DNA from: DASXTC01 sp036505635
GTDB lineage: Bacteria; Acidobacteriota; Polarisedimenticolia; JACPZX01; DASXTC01
Assembly: GCA_036505635.1 (NCBI GenBank)
Contig: DASXTC010000025.1
Coordinates: 1-64,000, forward strand
Direction of reading: 5' to 3'
Length of the DNA stretch: 64,000 bases
Positions 1 to 7,387 of this stretch are shown here, in pieces (the stretch's first letter is position 1; each line of letters starts with the position of its first letter). A program made the position numbers and the translations under genes. The notes below the pieces were generated by a model. That model saw only the letters and a program-made list of their open reading frames with translations, was not told where the DNA came from and did no database searches.

Positions 1-92
1 CCGGCGCCGAGCGTCGCGGCCGTCGCGAGCGCGCGCCAGACCCCATCCACCCCGCCGAATCCGCCTCTCCTTCTCTTCGCAGCCCCGGACAT
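1..92 (-). CDS. Possible N-terminus of an unidentified protein, cut by window edge
   Basis: An open frame begins with ATG at 92 and runs off the left edge without a stop, giving about 30 residues. It starts MSGAAKRRRGG and continues into an Ala/Leu-rich stretch, which would suit the basic n-region and start of a membrane or signal segment. A TATAAT box on this strand (107 down to 102) lies 9 nt upstream of the ATG. The fragment is too short to identify, and the frame could be chance in GC-rich DNA. The flanking plus-strand gene is a polysaccharide deacetylase, so an exopolysaccharide membrane protein is one possibility, but that is a guess. Confidence 0.3.
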   Translation of the reverse strand, partial: MSGAAKRRRGGFGGVDGVWRALATAATLGA

Positions 93-97
93 GAGAC

Positions 98-113
98 GGG
101 CATTATAATGCCC
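98..113. promoter_or_regulatory. Perfect 16-bp palindrome with a TATAAT -10 box on both strands
   Basis: GGGCATTATAATGCCC is its own reverse complement, so each strand carries a consensus TATAAT (104-109 on plus, 107-102 on minus). It sits between the deacetylase start at 134 and a possible divergent start at 92. No good -35 hexamer is visible on the plus side. It may be a symmetric bidirectional promoter, or an operator that hides a -10 box. Confidence 0.5.
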
Positions 114-133
114 GCCCGCGGGAGAAGCCGGTC

Positions 134-958
134 ATGCGGAACATCCTCACCATCGACGTGGAGGAGTGGTACCACGGCAATGACTTCAATCTGCCGCGTG
201 AGCGGTGGCGATCCCTGGAGAGCCGCGTGGAGCCGCAGACCGACCTCCTGCTCGACCTGCTGGCGGAGAACCGGGCGCGGGCGACCTTCTTCATCCTGGG
301 ATGCGTGGCCGAGGCGCACCCGGACCTTGTCAGGCGGATCCACCGGCGGGGGCACGAGGTGGCAAGCCACGGGTACTTTCACGATCTGATCTATCACCTC
401 ACCCCCGACCAGTTCTCCGCGCAGCTTCGCGACTCGGCCCGGGTTCTGTCGGAGATCACCGGCGAACCGGTGTCCGCCTTCCGCGCTCCCTCGTGGTCCA
501 TCGTCGAAGCCAACCCGTGGGCGCTCGACGTCGTGCGGAACTGCGGCCTCACGGTCGACTCGAGCATCTTCCCCATGCGCACGGGCATGTTCGGAGTCAA
601 GAACGGGCGGCTCGACATTCACTTCATCCGCCCGGGTCTGAGGGAGTTTCCCCCGGCGGCGGTCCGCCTGGGGGGCCTGACCCTGCCGGTGGCCGGCGGT
701 ATCTTCTTCCGGCTGCTCCCCTACATCGTCACCTCGCGCGCGCTCCGGACGATGAACCGCCGCGGCCGCCCCGCGGTCGTCTACCTTCACCCCTGGGAGC
801 TCGACCCGGGTCAGCCGAGGCTGCCGGAGTTCCCGCGGCGCCAAACCTGGTATCACTACCACGGACTCGAGGGGGCCCGCCGCAAGTACGGCAGGCTCCT
901 CGCCGATTTCGAGTTCGAGTCGATCCGCGACCGCCTCGCGCGCGAGAAGATCGCTTGA
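134..958 (+). CDS. Polysaccharide deacetylase (NodB-like, DUF3473-type)
   Basis: This 274-residue protein has the NodB homology fold of carbohydrate esterase family 4, which removes acetyl groups from N-acetylated sugar polymers. Visible motifs are the N-terminal TIDVEEWYHG (metal-binding/catalytic Asp at D8), the HxxxxH pair in GHEVASH (H74, H79), FRAPSWS near residue 117, and a C-terminal YLHPWELD. The DVEEW start and the LHPWE/WYHYHG tail are typical of deacetylases linked to exosortase/PEP-CTERM exopolysaccharide loci (family knowledge). GGGAGAAG about 9 nt upstream fits a ribosome site for ATG 134. The next gene overlaps its stop codon, so the two are probably co-translated. The substrate is unknown. 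Confidence 0.88.
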   Translation: MRNILTIDVEEWYHGNDFNLPRERWRSLESRVEPQTDLLLDLLAENRARATFFILGCVAEAHPDLVRRIHRRGHEVASHGYFHDLIYHLTPDQFSAQLRDSARVLSEITGEPVSAFRAPSWSIVEANPWALDVVRNCGLTVDSSIFPMRTGMFGVKNGRLDIHFIRPGLREFPPAAVRLGGLTLPVAGGIFFRLLPYIVTSRALRTMNRRGRPAVVYLHPWELDPGQPRLPEFPRRQTWYHYHGLEGARRKYGRLLADFEFESIRDRLAREKIA

Positions 959-1668
959 TCTCGGTGATCATCCCCGCCCTCAACGAAGAGCAGACGGTGG
1001 GCGACGTGGTGCGCGGCGTTTTTGGCGCCCTGGGCGCGATGGCCTCGGGCGGCGGGCCGATCGAAGTGATCGTGATCGACGGCGGCTCGACCGACGCCAC
1101 CGCGCGCCAGGCGGAGCTGGCGGGGGCCACCGTCCTGCGCCGCCCCCGCGAGGGCAAGGGGCGCTCCGTGCGGGCGGGCTTCGCGCGGGCTCGCGGGGAG
1201 GTCCTGGTCCTGATGGACTCCGATGGGCAGGATGTCCCCTCGGAGCTCCCCTCGCTTCTGAGTGCCTTCAGGTCCTCGGGGGCCGACTTCGTGAGCGGCT
1301 CGCGGTTCCTGGGAACCTTCCGCGAGAAGGGGATCAGTCGGGTCGATCGCTGGGGAAACCGCGCCCTCACGTGGCTTGCGAATCTCCTGGTCGGGTGCCG
1401 GCTGAGCGACATCAACGCGTCCTACCGGGTCATGCGGCGGCGCGCCATGTCGAGTTTCGACTGGCGGTTCGAGGAGTTCGAGGTGGAGTCCGAGATGATC
1501 CTCAAGGCCGCCCGCGCGGGGCTCGAGATCCTGGAGGTGCCGGTTACGAGGGAGCGGCGCCTCGGGGGGGTCCGTAAGTTCCGCAAGGTCCGCCACGGCT
1601 GCCGCATCCTCCTGACCATCCTCAGGGTCCGGTTCCTGTGGAAGCCCCCGAAGGCCGCAACAAAATGA
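955..1668 (+). CDS. Family 2 glycosyltransferase
   Basis: A 237-residue GT-A glycosyltransferase. The start I prefer is TTG 955, overlapping the TGA stop (956-958) of the deacetylase by two bases, because the conserved domain begins at once with ISVIIPALNEEQTVGDV. Other motifs are VIVIDGGSTDAT, a DSDGQD metal-binding motif and NASYRVMRRR, as in polyprenol-phosphate sugar transferases of the DPM/UgtP type. Upstream codons in this frame are antisense-like and not part of the protein. It probably transfers an activated sugar to a lipid carrier on the cytoplasmic side, and is translationally coupled to the deacetylase. Donor and acceptor cannot be read from sequence. Confidence 0.82.
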   Translation: MISVIIPALNEEQTVGDVVRGVFGALGAMASGGGPIEVIVIDGGSTDATARQAELAGATVLRRPREGKGRSVRAGFARARGEVLVLMDSDGQDVPSELPSLLSAFRSSGADFVSGSRFLGTFREKGISRVDRWGNRALTWLANLLVGCRLSDINASYRVMRRRAMSSFDWRFEEFEVESEMILKAARAGLEILEVPVTRERRLGGVRKFRKVRHGCRILLTILRVRFLWKPPKAATK

Positions 1669-1696
1669 ACAACCGTATAGATCTTCGGGAAACTCC

Positions 1697-1725
1697 TTGA
1701 CAGACAACCCCTTACAGGGTATAAA
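1697..1725 (+). promoter_or_regulatory. Near-consensus sigma-70 promoter
   Basis: TTGACA (1697-1702), a 17-bp spacer and TATAAA (1720-1725). Transcription would start near 1732. This leaves about 96 nt of leader before GTG 1828 and rules out the in-frame ATG at 1729 as the start. The leader contains a GC-rich perfect palindrome, CCCGCGCGCGGG. Confidence 0.75.
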
Positions 1726-1827
1726 GATGTGCATCTGGCCCGCCCTGCCGATGAAACCGGCGACGCGCTGCGGCGTCCCGCGCGCGGGGATCTCTCCCGA
1801 CCGCTCACGACAACTGGGGTATCTCAC

Positions 1828-2838
1828 GTGAATCTGATCTCACAGATCTCCACGGGCGCGAAGATCGTCCAGACGCACTTCCTGGGCTCCAGAAAGCCCG
1901 TGGCGATCTCCCTCTCGGTGACCGACCGCTGCAATCAGCGCTGCGAGTATTGCGACATCCCCCTGCGGAACATGCGGGACCTGTCGACCGATCAGCTCGT
2001 GAAGATCATCGACGAGCTGGGCGCCATGGGGACCGAACGGGTCGTGCTGACCGGTGGAGAGGCGTCGCTTCGCGCCGACATCGGCACGCTCATCGACACC
2101 GCCAAGGCGCGCGGCATCTACACCAGCATGAACTCCAACGGTCTGCTCGCGCGGCGGAAGATCCAGGATCTGCGCAAGCTCGACCTGGTCTTCATCAGCC
2201 TCGACGGACCCAAGGAGATCCACGATCAGCAGCGCAACATGAAGGACGCCTTCGAGAAGGCGCTGGAGGCGATCCGCGTTTTCCGCGAGTACGGCGTGAA
2301 GGTCTGGACGTTCACACCGCTCACGAAGGGGGATCTGCAGTACGTCGAGTGGATGGTCAGGAAGGCCGAGGAGATGGACTTCTACTGCGACTTCGGCAAC
2401 CTCTCCGACCATTACCTCGCCGGTGACCGCCTCGACCCGCTCTACCCCGACAAGGAGGATCACCACCGGGCCGTGGAGTGGCTCCTCGCCGAGAAGAAGC
2501 ACAACAAGCACATCGGCGCGTCGGCAGCCACCCTCGAGTTCGTGCGGGACACCTACCGCCTGAACGGTCCGTACGAGAAGTTCCCGCGCTGCTACTCGGG
2601 CAAGCTCTTCTGCTACATCGACACCAACGGCGATTGCTACTCCTGCTTCGACCTGCGGGGCAGGCCAACGGCCCGAGGCGGCAACTGCGTGCGCGACGGC
2701 GTGAAGAAGGCTTTCCTGGCGCTGCCCGACATGACGCACGCGCAGTGCCCCGAGTGCTGCTGCAACTCCGCGATCGAGATCAACTTCCTTGGCGACCTGA
2801 ACGCCAAGTCGGTCGCGAACATCCTGCGCTGGGTGTAG
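1828..2838 (+). CDS. Radical SAM protein with SPASM-like C-terminal cysteines
   Basis: A 336-residue radical SAM enzyme. CNQRCEYC (C35, C39, C42) would bind the SAM-cleaving 4Fe-4S cluster, and LTGGEASL is the conserved SAM-binding GGE motif. The C-terminal third has many cysteines (RCYSGKLFC, GDCYSC, CPECCCN), resembling the auxiliary-cluster SPASM/twitch region of enzymes acting on peptides or large substrates. GTG 1828 is chosen because the promoter at 1697-1725 would start transcription at about 1732. The 9-bp gap to the next glycosyltransferase suggests one transcript. It may modify a lipid, sugar or peptide for the adjacent glycosylation genes; the reaction is unknown. Confidence 0.85.
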   Translation: MNLISQISTGAKIVQTHFLGSRKPVAISLSVTDRCNQRCEYCDIPLRNMRDLSTDQLVKIIDELGAMGTERVVLTGGEASLRADIGTLIDTAKARGIYTSMNSNGLLARRKIQDLRKLDLVFISLDGPKEIHDQQRNMKDAFEKALEAIRVFREYGVKVWTFTPLTKGDLQYVEWMVRKAEEMDFYCDFGNLSDHYLAGDRLDPLYPDKEDHHRAVEWLLAEKKHNKHIGASAATLEFVRDTYRLNGPYEKFPRCYSGKLFCYIDTNGDCYSCFDLRGRPTARGGNCVRDGVKKAFLALPDMTHAQCPECCCNSAIEINFLGDLNAKSVANILRWV

Positions 2839-2847
2839 GCCGCGAAG

Positions 2848-3696
2848 ATGCGGAAGATCGCCGTGGTTCCGGTCTACAACGAGTCGAAGAGCCTCCTGGG
2901 CGTCCTCCAGAGGCTCGCCGCGCGGATGGACGTGATGATCGCGGTCAACGACGGCTCCGCCGACGACTCGTCGTCCATCCTCGCCCGCTGGGTCGCCGGG
3001 CAGCCCCGTTCCTACGTCGTGGACAACGACCAGAATCGCGGCAAGGCCTCCGCGCTCAAGGACGGCTTCGCGGTGGCCGCCTCGCTGATGGAGAGCGGCG
3101 TCCTCTCGTCCGACGACCTGCTCTTCACCTTCGACGCCGACGGCCAGCACACGGTCGACTCGATCGACCGGCTCGCGGAGCGAATGGTCGCGGACCGGCT
3201 CGACATGCTGCTGACACGCCGGGACTTCTCCCACTACCCCCGCTTCAAGAAGGTCGGCAACTGGGGCCTCTCGATGATCGCCTCGATCCTGGGCGGGTAC
3301 AGGTATCAGGACGTGGAGTGCGGGTTCAGGGTGCTGCGCCTGGGGCGCGTGCCCGAGGTCCTCTCCTACTACAACGGATACAAGTACTCCTGCGAGCAGG
3401 AGCTGGGGATCATCGCGGCGTGGCTGGGCTACCGGATCGACAACTCCTACCAGGTGGAGGTCCCCTACTATCGCGCCGGAACCAAGATCCCCGACGGCCT
3501 GATCAACATCTCGCTCGGCTTCATGGCCTGGGCGAGGCTGGTGCTGGGCCTGAGGAGCTCCCATGCTTCCCTGGTCCGGCGGCTGGCCGACAGGCGCATC
3601 CTGGCGGGGCCGGACTCACCTCTGCCCGCGGCGCCGCGTGCCGCGGCCGGGGGCCGGCCGGCGACCTCGGCCGCTCCCATCAAGCTCGATCGCTGA
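2848..3696 (+). CDS. Family 2 glycosyltransferase (DPM1-like)
   Basis: A 282-residue protein opening KIAVVPVYNESKSLLGVL, with AVNDGSADDS, NRGKASALKDGF and the metal-binding FDADGQH motif. These mark the GT-A fold of dolichol/polyprenol-phosphate sugar synthases. ECGFRVLRL and the VPYYRAGTKI stretch also fit that group. There is no C-terminal membrane pair; instead it ends in an Ala/Pro/Arg-rich tail of about 40 residues that looks disordered. It follows the radical SAM gene by 9 bp. The likely role is charging a polyprenyl phosphate with a hexose for later transfer, by family inference. Confidence 0.82.
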   Translation: MRKIAVVPVYNESKSLLGVLQRLAARMDVMIAVNDGSADDSSSILARWVAGQPRSYVVDNDQNRGKASALKDGFAVAASLMESGVLSSDDLLFTFDADGQHTVDSIDRLAERMVADRLDMLLTRRDFSHYPRFKKVGNWGLSMIASILGGYRYQDVECGFRVLRLGRVPEVLSYYNGYKYSCEQELGIIAAWLGYRIDNSYQVEVPYYRAGTKIPDGLINISLGFMAWARLVLGLRSSHASLVRRLADRRILAGPDSPLPAAPRAAAGGRPATSAAPIKLDR

Positions 3697-3699
3697 ACT

Positions 3700-3972
3700 A
3701 GGAGTGTGTCCGAGTAATGGCTCGGGTCGCGTTGCGTGCGCCGCGGGGTCGGATCCGAGGAAGCGCGACGAAGTCGATGCGAGACATCGTCGAGGAGCGC
3801 TGACGACGGAGACGACCCCGCGCCGCCGCAACCCTCTGGGCGCACGGGGGTCGCGGCTTCATCCATCGTCGCTCGTCGTCGACGACCACTCGGGTCGACT
3901 TCCTCCTCGCTCCTTGGCTGCGGCTCGCAAGCCCCGTGCGCGCGGCCCAAGCCATTACTCGGACACACTCCT
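3700..3972. repeat. MITE-like palindromic element, 273 bp, 23-bp perfect terminal inverted repeats
   Basis: The left end AGGAGTGTGTCCGAGTAATG... (3700-3722) is exactly repeated in inverted orientation at 3950-3972. Between the ends the two arms still align without gaps for roughly another 90 bases (for example AAGTCGA, TCGTCGA and GACGAnGGA on both arms), so the whole element could fold as one long imperfect hairpin with its turn near 3836. It carries no credible gene and has no obvious target-site duplication. It fills most of the 325-bp gap between the glycosyltransferase at 2848 and the TonB-like gene. It is either a non-autonomous miniature transposable element or a structured intergenic repeat. 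I saw no second copy in this window. Confidence 0.7.
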
Positions 3973-3985
3973 GGCCCGCCGGTCA

Positions 3986-4015
3986 TTGACTCCCCCCGGG
4001 GGCATCACCTAAGTT
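3986..4015 (+). promoter_or_regulatory. Candidate promoter giving a near-leaderless start
   Basis: TTGACT (3986-3991), an 18-bp spacer and TAAGTT (4010-4015). The -10 box ends 6 nt before ATG 4022, so the transcript would begin at or next to the start codon. No Shine-Dalgarno sequence is visible, which agrees with a leaderless mRNA. It lies just outside the palindromic element. Confidence 0.45.
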
Positions 4016-4021
4016 GCACCC

Positions 4022-4951
4022 ATGAACCGGCTCGCGCTTTGCCTGGCCTCTTCGGGCCTCCTCGCCGTGGCCACGCTCGCCCGCGCCGAATCCGAGGTGA
4101 TCCCTCCCGAGCGGATCTTCACCGCCAGGGCCCATTACCCCGAGCAGCTCCGAAAGAAGAGGGTCGAAGGGACCTGCGTGCTGGAGATGGTCATCGACGG
4201 ACAAGGCAGAGTCGATCGGGTCCAGCCGCTCAGAGTCTCCCCCGGCGGCGAGGACTTCATCAATCCGGCGATCGACGCGATCTGCCGGTGGCGCTACAAG
4301 CCCGCGACCCAATCCGGCAGGCCGGTCAAGGTCTACATGACGGCGATCATCAACTTCACCGTCGGCGCGGGGAGCGCGGAGGGTCCGGAGCCCGCCGGGC
4401 TGGTTCAGCCGCCCGATCCGGGATCGCGCGAGTGCCCGGAGCCGAGCGCCACCGCTGCGCCGCCCCCCAGGGAGCCGGACCCCATGGGGGGTCCCGCCGC
4501 GATCGACTTGAGCTCAGGGGGACCCGGACGGCTCGTGCTGGGCGCCTCGCTGGAGGAGGCCGACGCGGCCCTCCCCGGCGCCGCGCGCCGGGAGGAGGCC
4601 GGCGGCGGAATGACCCTCAAAGCCCCCTCGCTCGGGATCGAGGCGCACCTCGAGCCGGGGCCCGACGGGGGCATGGCGGTCCGCTCCATCCGGTACGTCT
4701 TCGAGCAGGGACGGGAGGGGTTCGCGGCCTGCCCGTACCGCACCGCCCCGGGGATGGGGAAGGGAAAGCTGTGTCTGGGGATCGAGCCGGCCCATGGCGC
4801 GCCCTCGAGGCGCCGGGACTTCCCCGGCGAAGGGCGGCGTCTCATCTCGATCCTCGAGTACGACCTCGACGACGCGCGGGCCGTCTTCACCTGCGTGGAC
4901 CGGTGGATCGCCGAGCTCCTGATCGAGGGGGCCCCTCCGACATCACCCTGA
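4022..4951 (+). CDS. Secreted TonB C-terminal-domain protein
   Basis: A 309-residue protein with a signal peptide (MNRLALCLASSGLLAVATLARA, residues 1-22). Next comes a TonB C-terminal-like domain (about 30-105) with the usual YPEQLRKKRVEGTCVLEMVID, DAICRWRYKPA and FTVGAG blocks. A Pro-rich linker (125-155) leads to a roughly 150-residue C-terminal domain that I do not recognise. A real TonB has an N-terminal membrane anchor and a periplasmic TonB box partner; this protein has a cleavable-looking signal instead and no neighbouring ExbB/ExbD. It may therefore be a periplasmic TonB-fold protein rather than an energy transducer. Its stop overlaps the convergent hydrolase gene by 9 bp. Confidence 0.7.
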   Translation: MNRLALCLASSGLLAVATLARAESEVIPPERIFTARAHYPEQLRKKRVEGTCVLEMVIDGQGRVDRVQPLRVSPGGEDFINPAIDAICRWRYKPATQSGRPVKVYMTAIINFTVGAGSAEGPEPAGLVQPPDPGSRECPEPSATAAPPPREPDPMGGPAAIDLSSGGPGRLVLGASLEEADAALPGAARREEAGGGMTLKAPSLGIEAHLEPGPDGGMAVRSIRYVFEQGREGFAACPYRTAPGMGKGKLCLGIEPAHGAPSRRRDFPGEGRRLISILEYDLDDARAVFTCVDRWIAELLIEGAPPTSP

Positions 4952-6007
4952 GGAATGCGCCTCGAACCAGTCCGCGATGACCGGGTAGACCTCCTCGGAG
5001 GCGCCTGGCCCGACGAGCAGGTTCGAATGGGTCCGGCCGGCAAGACGCAGGTACCGCTTCTCGCGCGCGGGGGCCCGATCGATCCCGTGCCTTATGGTCT
5101 CCTCGGGAAGCCGGCCTTCCCCCGCCGCGATGACCAGCAGCGGAAACTCGATCCGTAGGGCGCCCAGCTCGTAGTCCACCTCTCCATCCATCGATGCGAA
5201 CCGGCCCTGCTCGAGCATCCGGCAAAGCTGGAGCAGGACTCTCGACGACCCCCACGGGATGATCGCGTTGGCCAGCAGCGAGACGACGAGCCTGCGGTCG
5301 GCCATCCCGTATCGGCGAGCCATCACCCGAGGAAGGAGCCACGCCGCGGGACCCAGGAAAGGAAGGACGAGGGCGGGCGGCACCGCGGGGAAGAGGCGGG
5401 CGTAGAGACGCCCTCCTCTCGCGCGGCGACGCAGCGGGCCCAGCGTGGCCGGCGCGTCGGTGACCACGGCCGATCGGATCGACGGAGCCAGTCCGGTCGC
5501 GCACCCTCCGTAGAGGAGCATCCCACCGAGGCTGTGTCCGAACCAATGGACCGTGGGTGAGCCGGTTGCCTGGCACACGTAGCGCAGCACCGACGGCACG
5601 TCCCGCAGGATGTAATCGTCCAGGGTCCAGTCGAACCCCCCGCGTCGCTCCGGGGAGCGCCGGTCGTCCGCGGATCGGCGGCTGCCGCCATGTCCACGCA
5701 GCTCCATCACCCAGACGTCGAAGCCCCGCGCCCTGAGGTGCCGGGCGAGACTGCATCGTTCGTCCAGATCGACATTGAAGCGATTGCTGAGCATCCCATG
5801 GCAGAGTATGACCGGCTCGCGGAAGGGGTGGGCCTGAAGTGGAAGGTAGCGGTAGAGCGCGAGATCCCAGCCATCCTCCGTCCTGGCGTGGTGCAGCTCA
5901 TCCGCGGGCGTACCCAGGCGGTATCGGCGGCGGATCAGGGGCCACGACGATGCGCAGGCCGCCGCGATCAATAGCGCCGCCAGGAGCGTGCCGAGGATGA
6001 AGCTCAT
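4943..6007 (-). CDS. Alpha/beta hydrolase, membrane-anchored
   Basis: A 354-residue serine hydrolase. The nucleophile elbow GHSLGG is clear, with the upstream HGM oxyanion loop (ILCHGMLSNRF) and LRGHGGS. A C-terminal GRTHSNLLVG probably supplies the catalytic His. ATG 6007 gives a strong N-terminal hydrophobic segment (SFILGTLLAALLIAAACASS) followed by Arg residues, so the enzyme is probably anchored by a signal-anchor or signal peptide. It resembles poly(3-hydroxyalkanoate) synthase/lipase-type hydrolases in layout, but the substrate is unknown. Its start region faces the divergent metallopeptidase gene only 16 bp away. Confidence 0.78.
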   Translation of the reverse strand: MSFILGTLLAALLIAAACASSWPLIRRRYRLGTPADELHHARTEDGWDLALYRYLPLQAHPFREPVILCHGMLSNRFNVDLDERCSLARHLRARGFDVWVMELRGHGGSRRSADDRRSPERRGGFDWTLDDYILRDVPSVLRYVCQATGSPTVHWFGHSLGGMLLYGGCATGLAPSIRSAVVTDAPATLGPLRRRARGGRLYARLFPAVPPALVLPFLGPAAWLLPRVMARRYGMADRRLVVSLLANAIIPWGSSRVLLQLCRMLEQGRFASMDGEVDYELGALRIEFPLLVIAAGEGRLPEETIRHGIDRAPAREKRYLRLAGRTHSNLLVGPGASEEVYPVIADWFEAHSSG

Positions 6008-6009
6008 GG

Positions 6010-6015
6010 TAGAAT
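6010..6015 (+). promoter_or_regulatory. TAGAAT -10 box 8 nt before a start codon
   Basis: TAGAAT lies 8 nt upstream of ATG 6024, with no Shine-Dalgarno between, so the metallopeptidase mRNA may be leaderless. The -35 region lies inside the divergent hydrolase gene and shows no clear match. Confidence 0.4.
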
Positions 6016-6023
6016 CGCCCACC

Positions 6024-7310
6024 ATGCCCGCAGGGCGTTTCCTGATTCTGCCACTGATGACCCTCCTCCTGGCGGCCAAGCCTCCTGGAAAGCCGGCCGC
6101 CGGCGTTTCCTCGATGACCGCCGAGGAGGCTTCCGCGATGGCCCGTGAGATCATGCCAAAGGTGGAGGAGATCCGCGGCCTGAAGTTCAAACAAGACGTG
6201 CCGGTACGGGTCGTGGACGACGTCCAGGCGCGCGCGCATTTCCAGTCCCGGATCGAGAAGTTCTGGCCCGAGTCCCAGATACGCGCCGAGCAGACCGCCT
6301 ACATCCAGCTCGGGCTCCTGCCGGCCGGGGCCGAACTCAAGGGATCGCTCTTCGCGCTCCTCGAGGAGCAGGCCGCCGGTTTCTACGATCCCGACAGCGA
6401 TACGTTCTTCGTCCTCGGAGACATGCCGAGGTCGAGCGCGCCGCTCCTGATGGCCCACGAGCTGACCCACGCGCTCGACGACCAGCACTACGGCATCGAC
6501 GCCCTGATCGAGAAGACGCGCGCGGACGAGGAGCGCGCAGCCGGCGTCAGCGCCGTGGTGGAAGGCTCCGGTATGCTGGTCATGACCTTGTTTCTCTCCA
6601 AGGAGATGCTCGCCGGCAACCTGGACCTGGCCGCGATCGCGGAGTTGGGCCAGAGCGAGGCGGGCCGCGGCGACGCGCTCAAGGCGGCTCCACCCCTCCT
6701 GCAGCGCGGGCTCCTCTCCCCCTACCTGCTGGGTCAGACCTTTCTCCTGCGTGGCGACCTCTCGAACATCTCGTCGGGGCTCCGGGCGGCCGACCTGGAT
6801 CGGGCGTTCAGGGACCCGCCTCTCTCGTCGGAGCAGATCCTCCACCCGGAGAAATACTGGGACGACACGAAGAGAGATCCTCCCCGCCCGGTGGAGCTGC
6901 CCGATCCCTGCGCGGCGCTCGGAGCCGGATGGAGTCGGACAGGCCAGGGGGATCTGGGCGAGATGAACATCGCCATCCTGACGGGGAGCGTCCCGCTGGA
7001 TCTGCTTTCCCCGGAGGCGACCGGGCCCGGGGCCTGGACCAACGAGGCGGCAGCCGGCTGGGGCGGGGACCAGTGGTCCCTCTGCGGCTCGGCCGGCGGC
7101 CGGCACGTCACCCTCCTGGCGACGCTCTGGGATACTCCCGAGGATGCCGCGCAGTTCGAATCGGCCCTGGCGCCTGCTGCCGGCCGCCTCGTGATCCGGC
7201 GGAGGGACGCGGTGGTCCTGGTGGCGGGAGACGCGGGGGATCGCGCCGGGAGTCTCGCCACCTCCGTGCTGGACTCCCTTGCCCCGAGCCCCTCCGCTTC
7301 GACGCGATGA
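6024..7310 (+). CDS. Secreted zinc metallopeptidase (HEXXH)
   Basis: A 428-residue protein with an N-terminal hydrophobic signal (AGRFLILPLMTLLLAA, residues 3-18) and a zinc-binding HELTHALDDQH motif (H145, E146, H149). Downstream residues VVEGSGMLVMTLF could carry the third ligand Glu, as in gluzincin-like families. FYDPDSDTFFV before the motif is typical of uncharacterised bacterial metallopeptidases with an all-helical scaffold. ATG 6024 is preferred over ATG 5988 because it follows the TAGAAT box and starts directly into the signal sequence. The protein is probably extracytoplasmic. Substrate is unknown, and the C-terminal 130 residues are unassigned. Confidence 0.75.
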   Translation: MPAGRFLILPLMTLLLAAKPPGKPAAGVSSMTAEEASAMAREIMPKVEEIRGLKFKQDVPVRVVDDVQARAHFQSRIEKFWPESQIRAEQTAYIQLGLLPAGAELKGSLFALLEEQAAGFYDPDSDTFFVLGDMPRSSAPLLMAHELTHALDDQHYGIDALIEKTRADEERAAGVSAVVEGSGMLVMTLFLSKEMLAGNLDLAAIAELGQSEAGRGDALKAAPPLLQRGLLSPYLLGQTFLLRGDLSNISSGLRAADLDRAFRDPPLSSEQILHPEKYWDDTKRDPPRPVELPDPCAALGAGWSRTGQGDLGEMNIAILTGSVPLDLLSPEATGPGAWTNEAAAGWGGDQWSLCGSAGGRHVTLLATLWDTPEDAAQFESALAPAAGRLVIRRRDAVVLVAGDAGDRAGSLATSVLDSLAPSPSASTR

Positions 7311-7331
7311 GAGGATCCGCGCCGCCCGCGC

Positions 7332-7358
7332 GAGCCGACGTCCGTGCGCGATCGGCTC
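7332..7358. terminator. Hairpin between convergent genes
   Basis: GAGCCGA (7332-7338) pairs perfectly with TCGGCTC (7352-7358) across a 13-nt loop, in the 77-bp gap between two convergent genes. No clear T tract follows on either side, so termination is plausible but weakly supported. Confidence 0.3.
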
Positions 7359-7387
7359 CCGAGTGTTGTGGGCGAGGAGGGATTGGA

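Noticed and set aside
1729..1827. ATG 1729 as the start of the radical SAM protein
   Set aside because: It lies upstream of the transcription start predicted from the 1697-1725 promoter, and the added residues have no family character; GTG 1828 is preferred.
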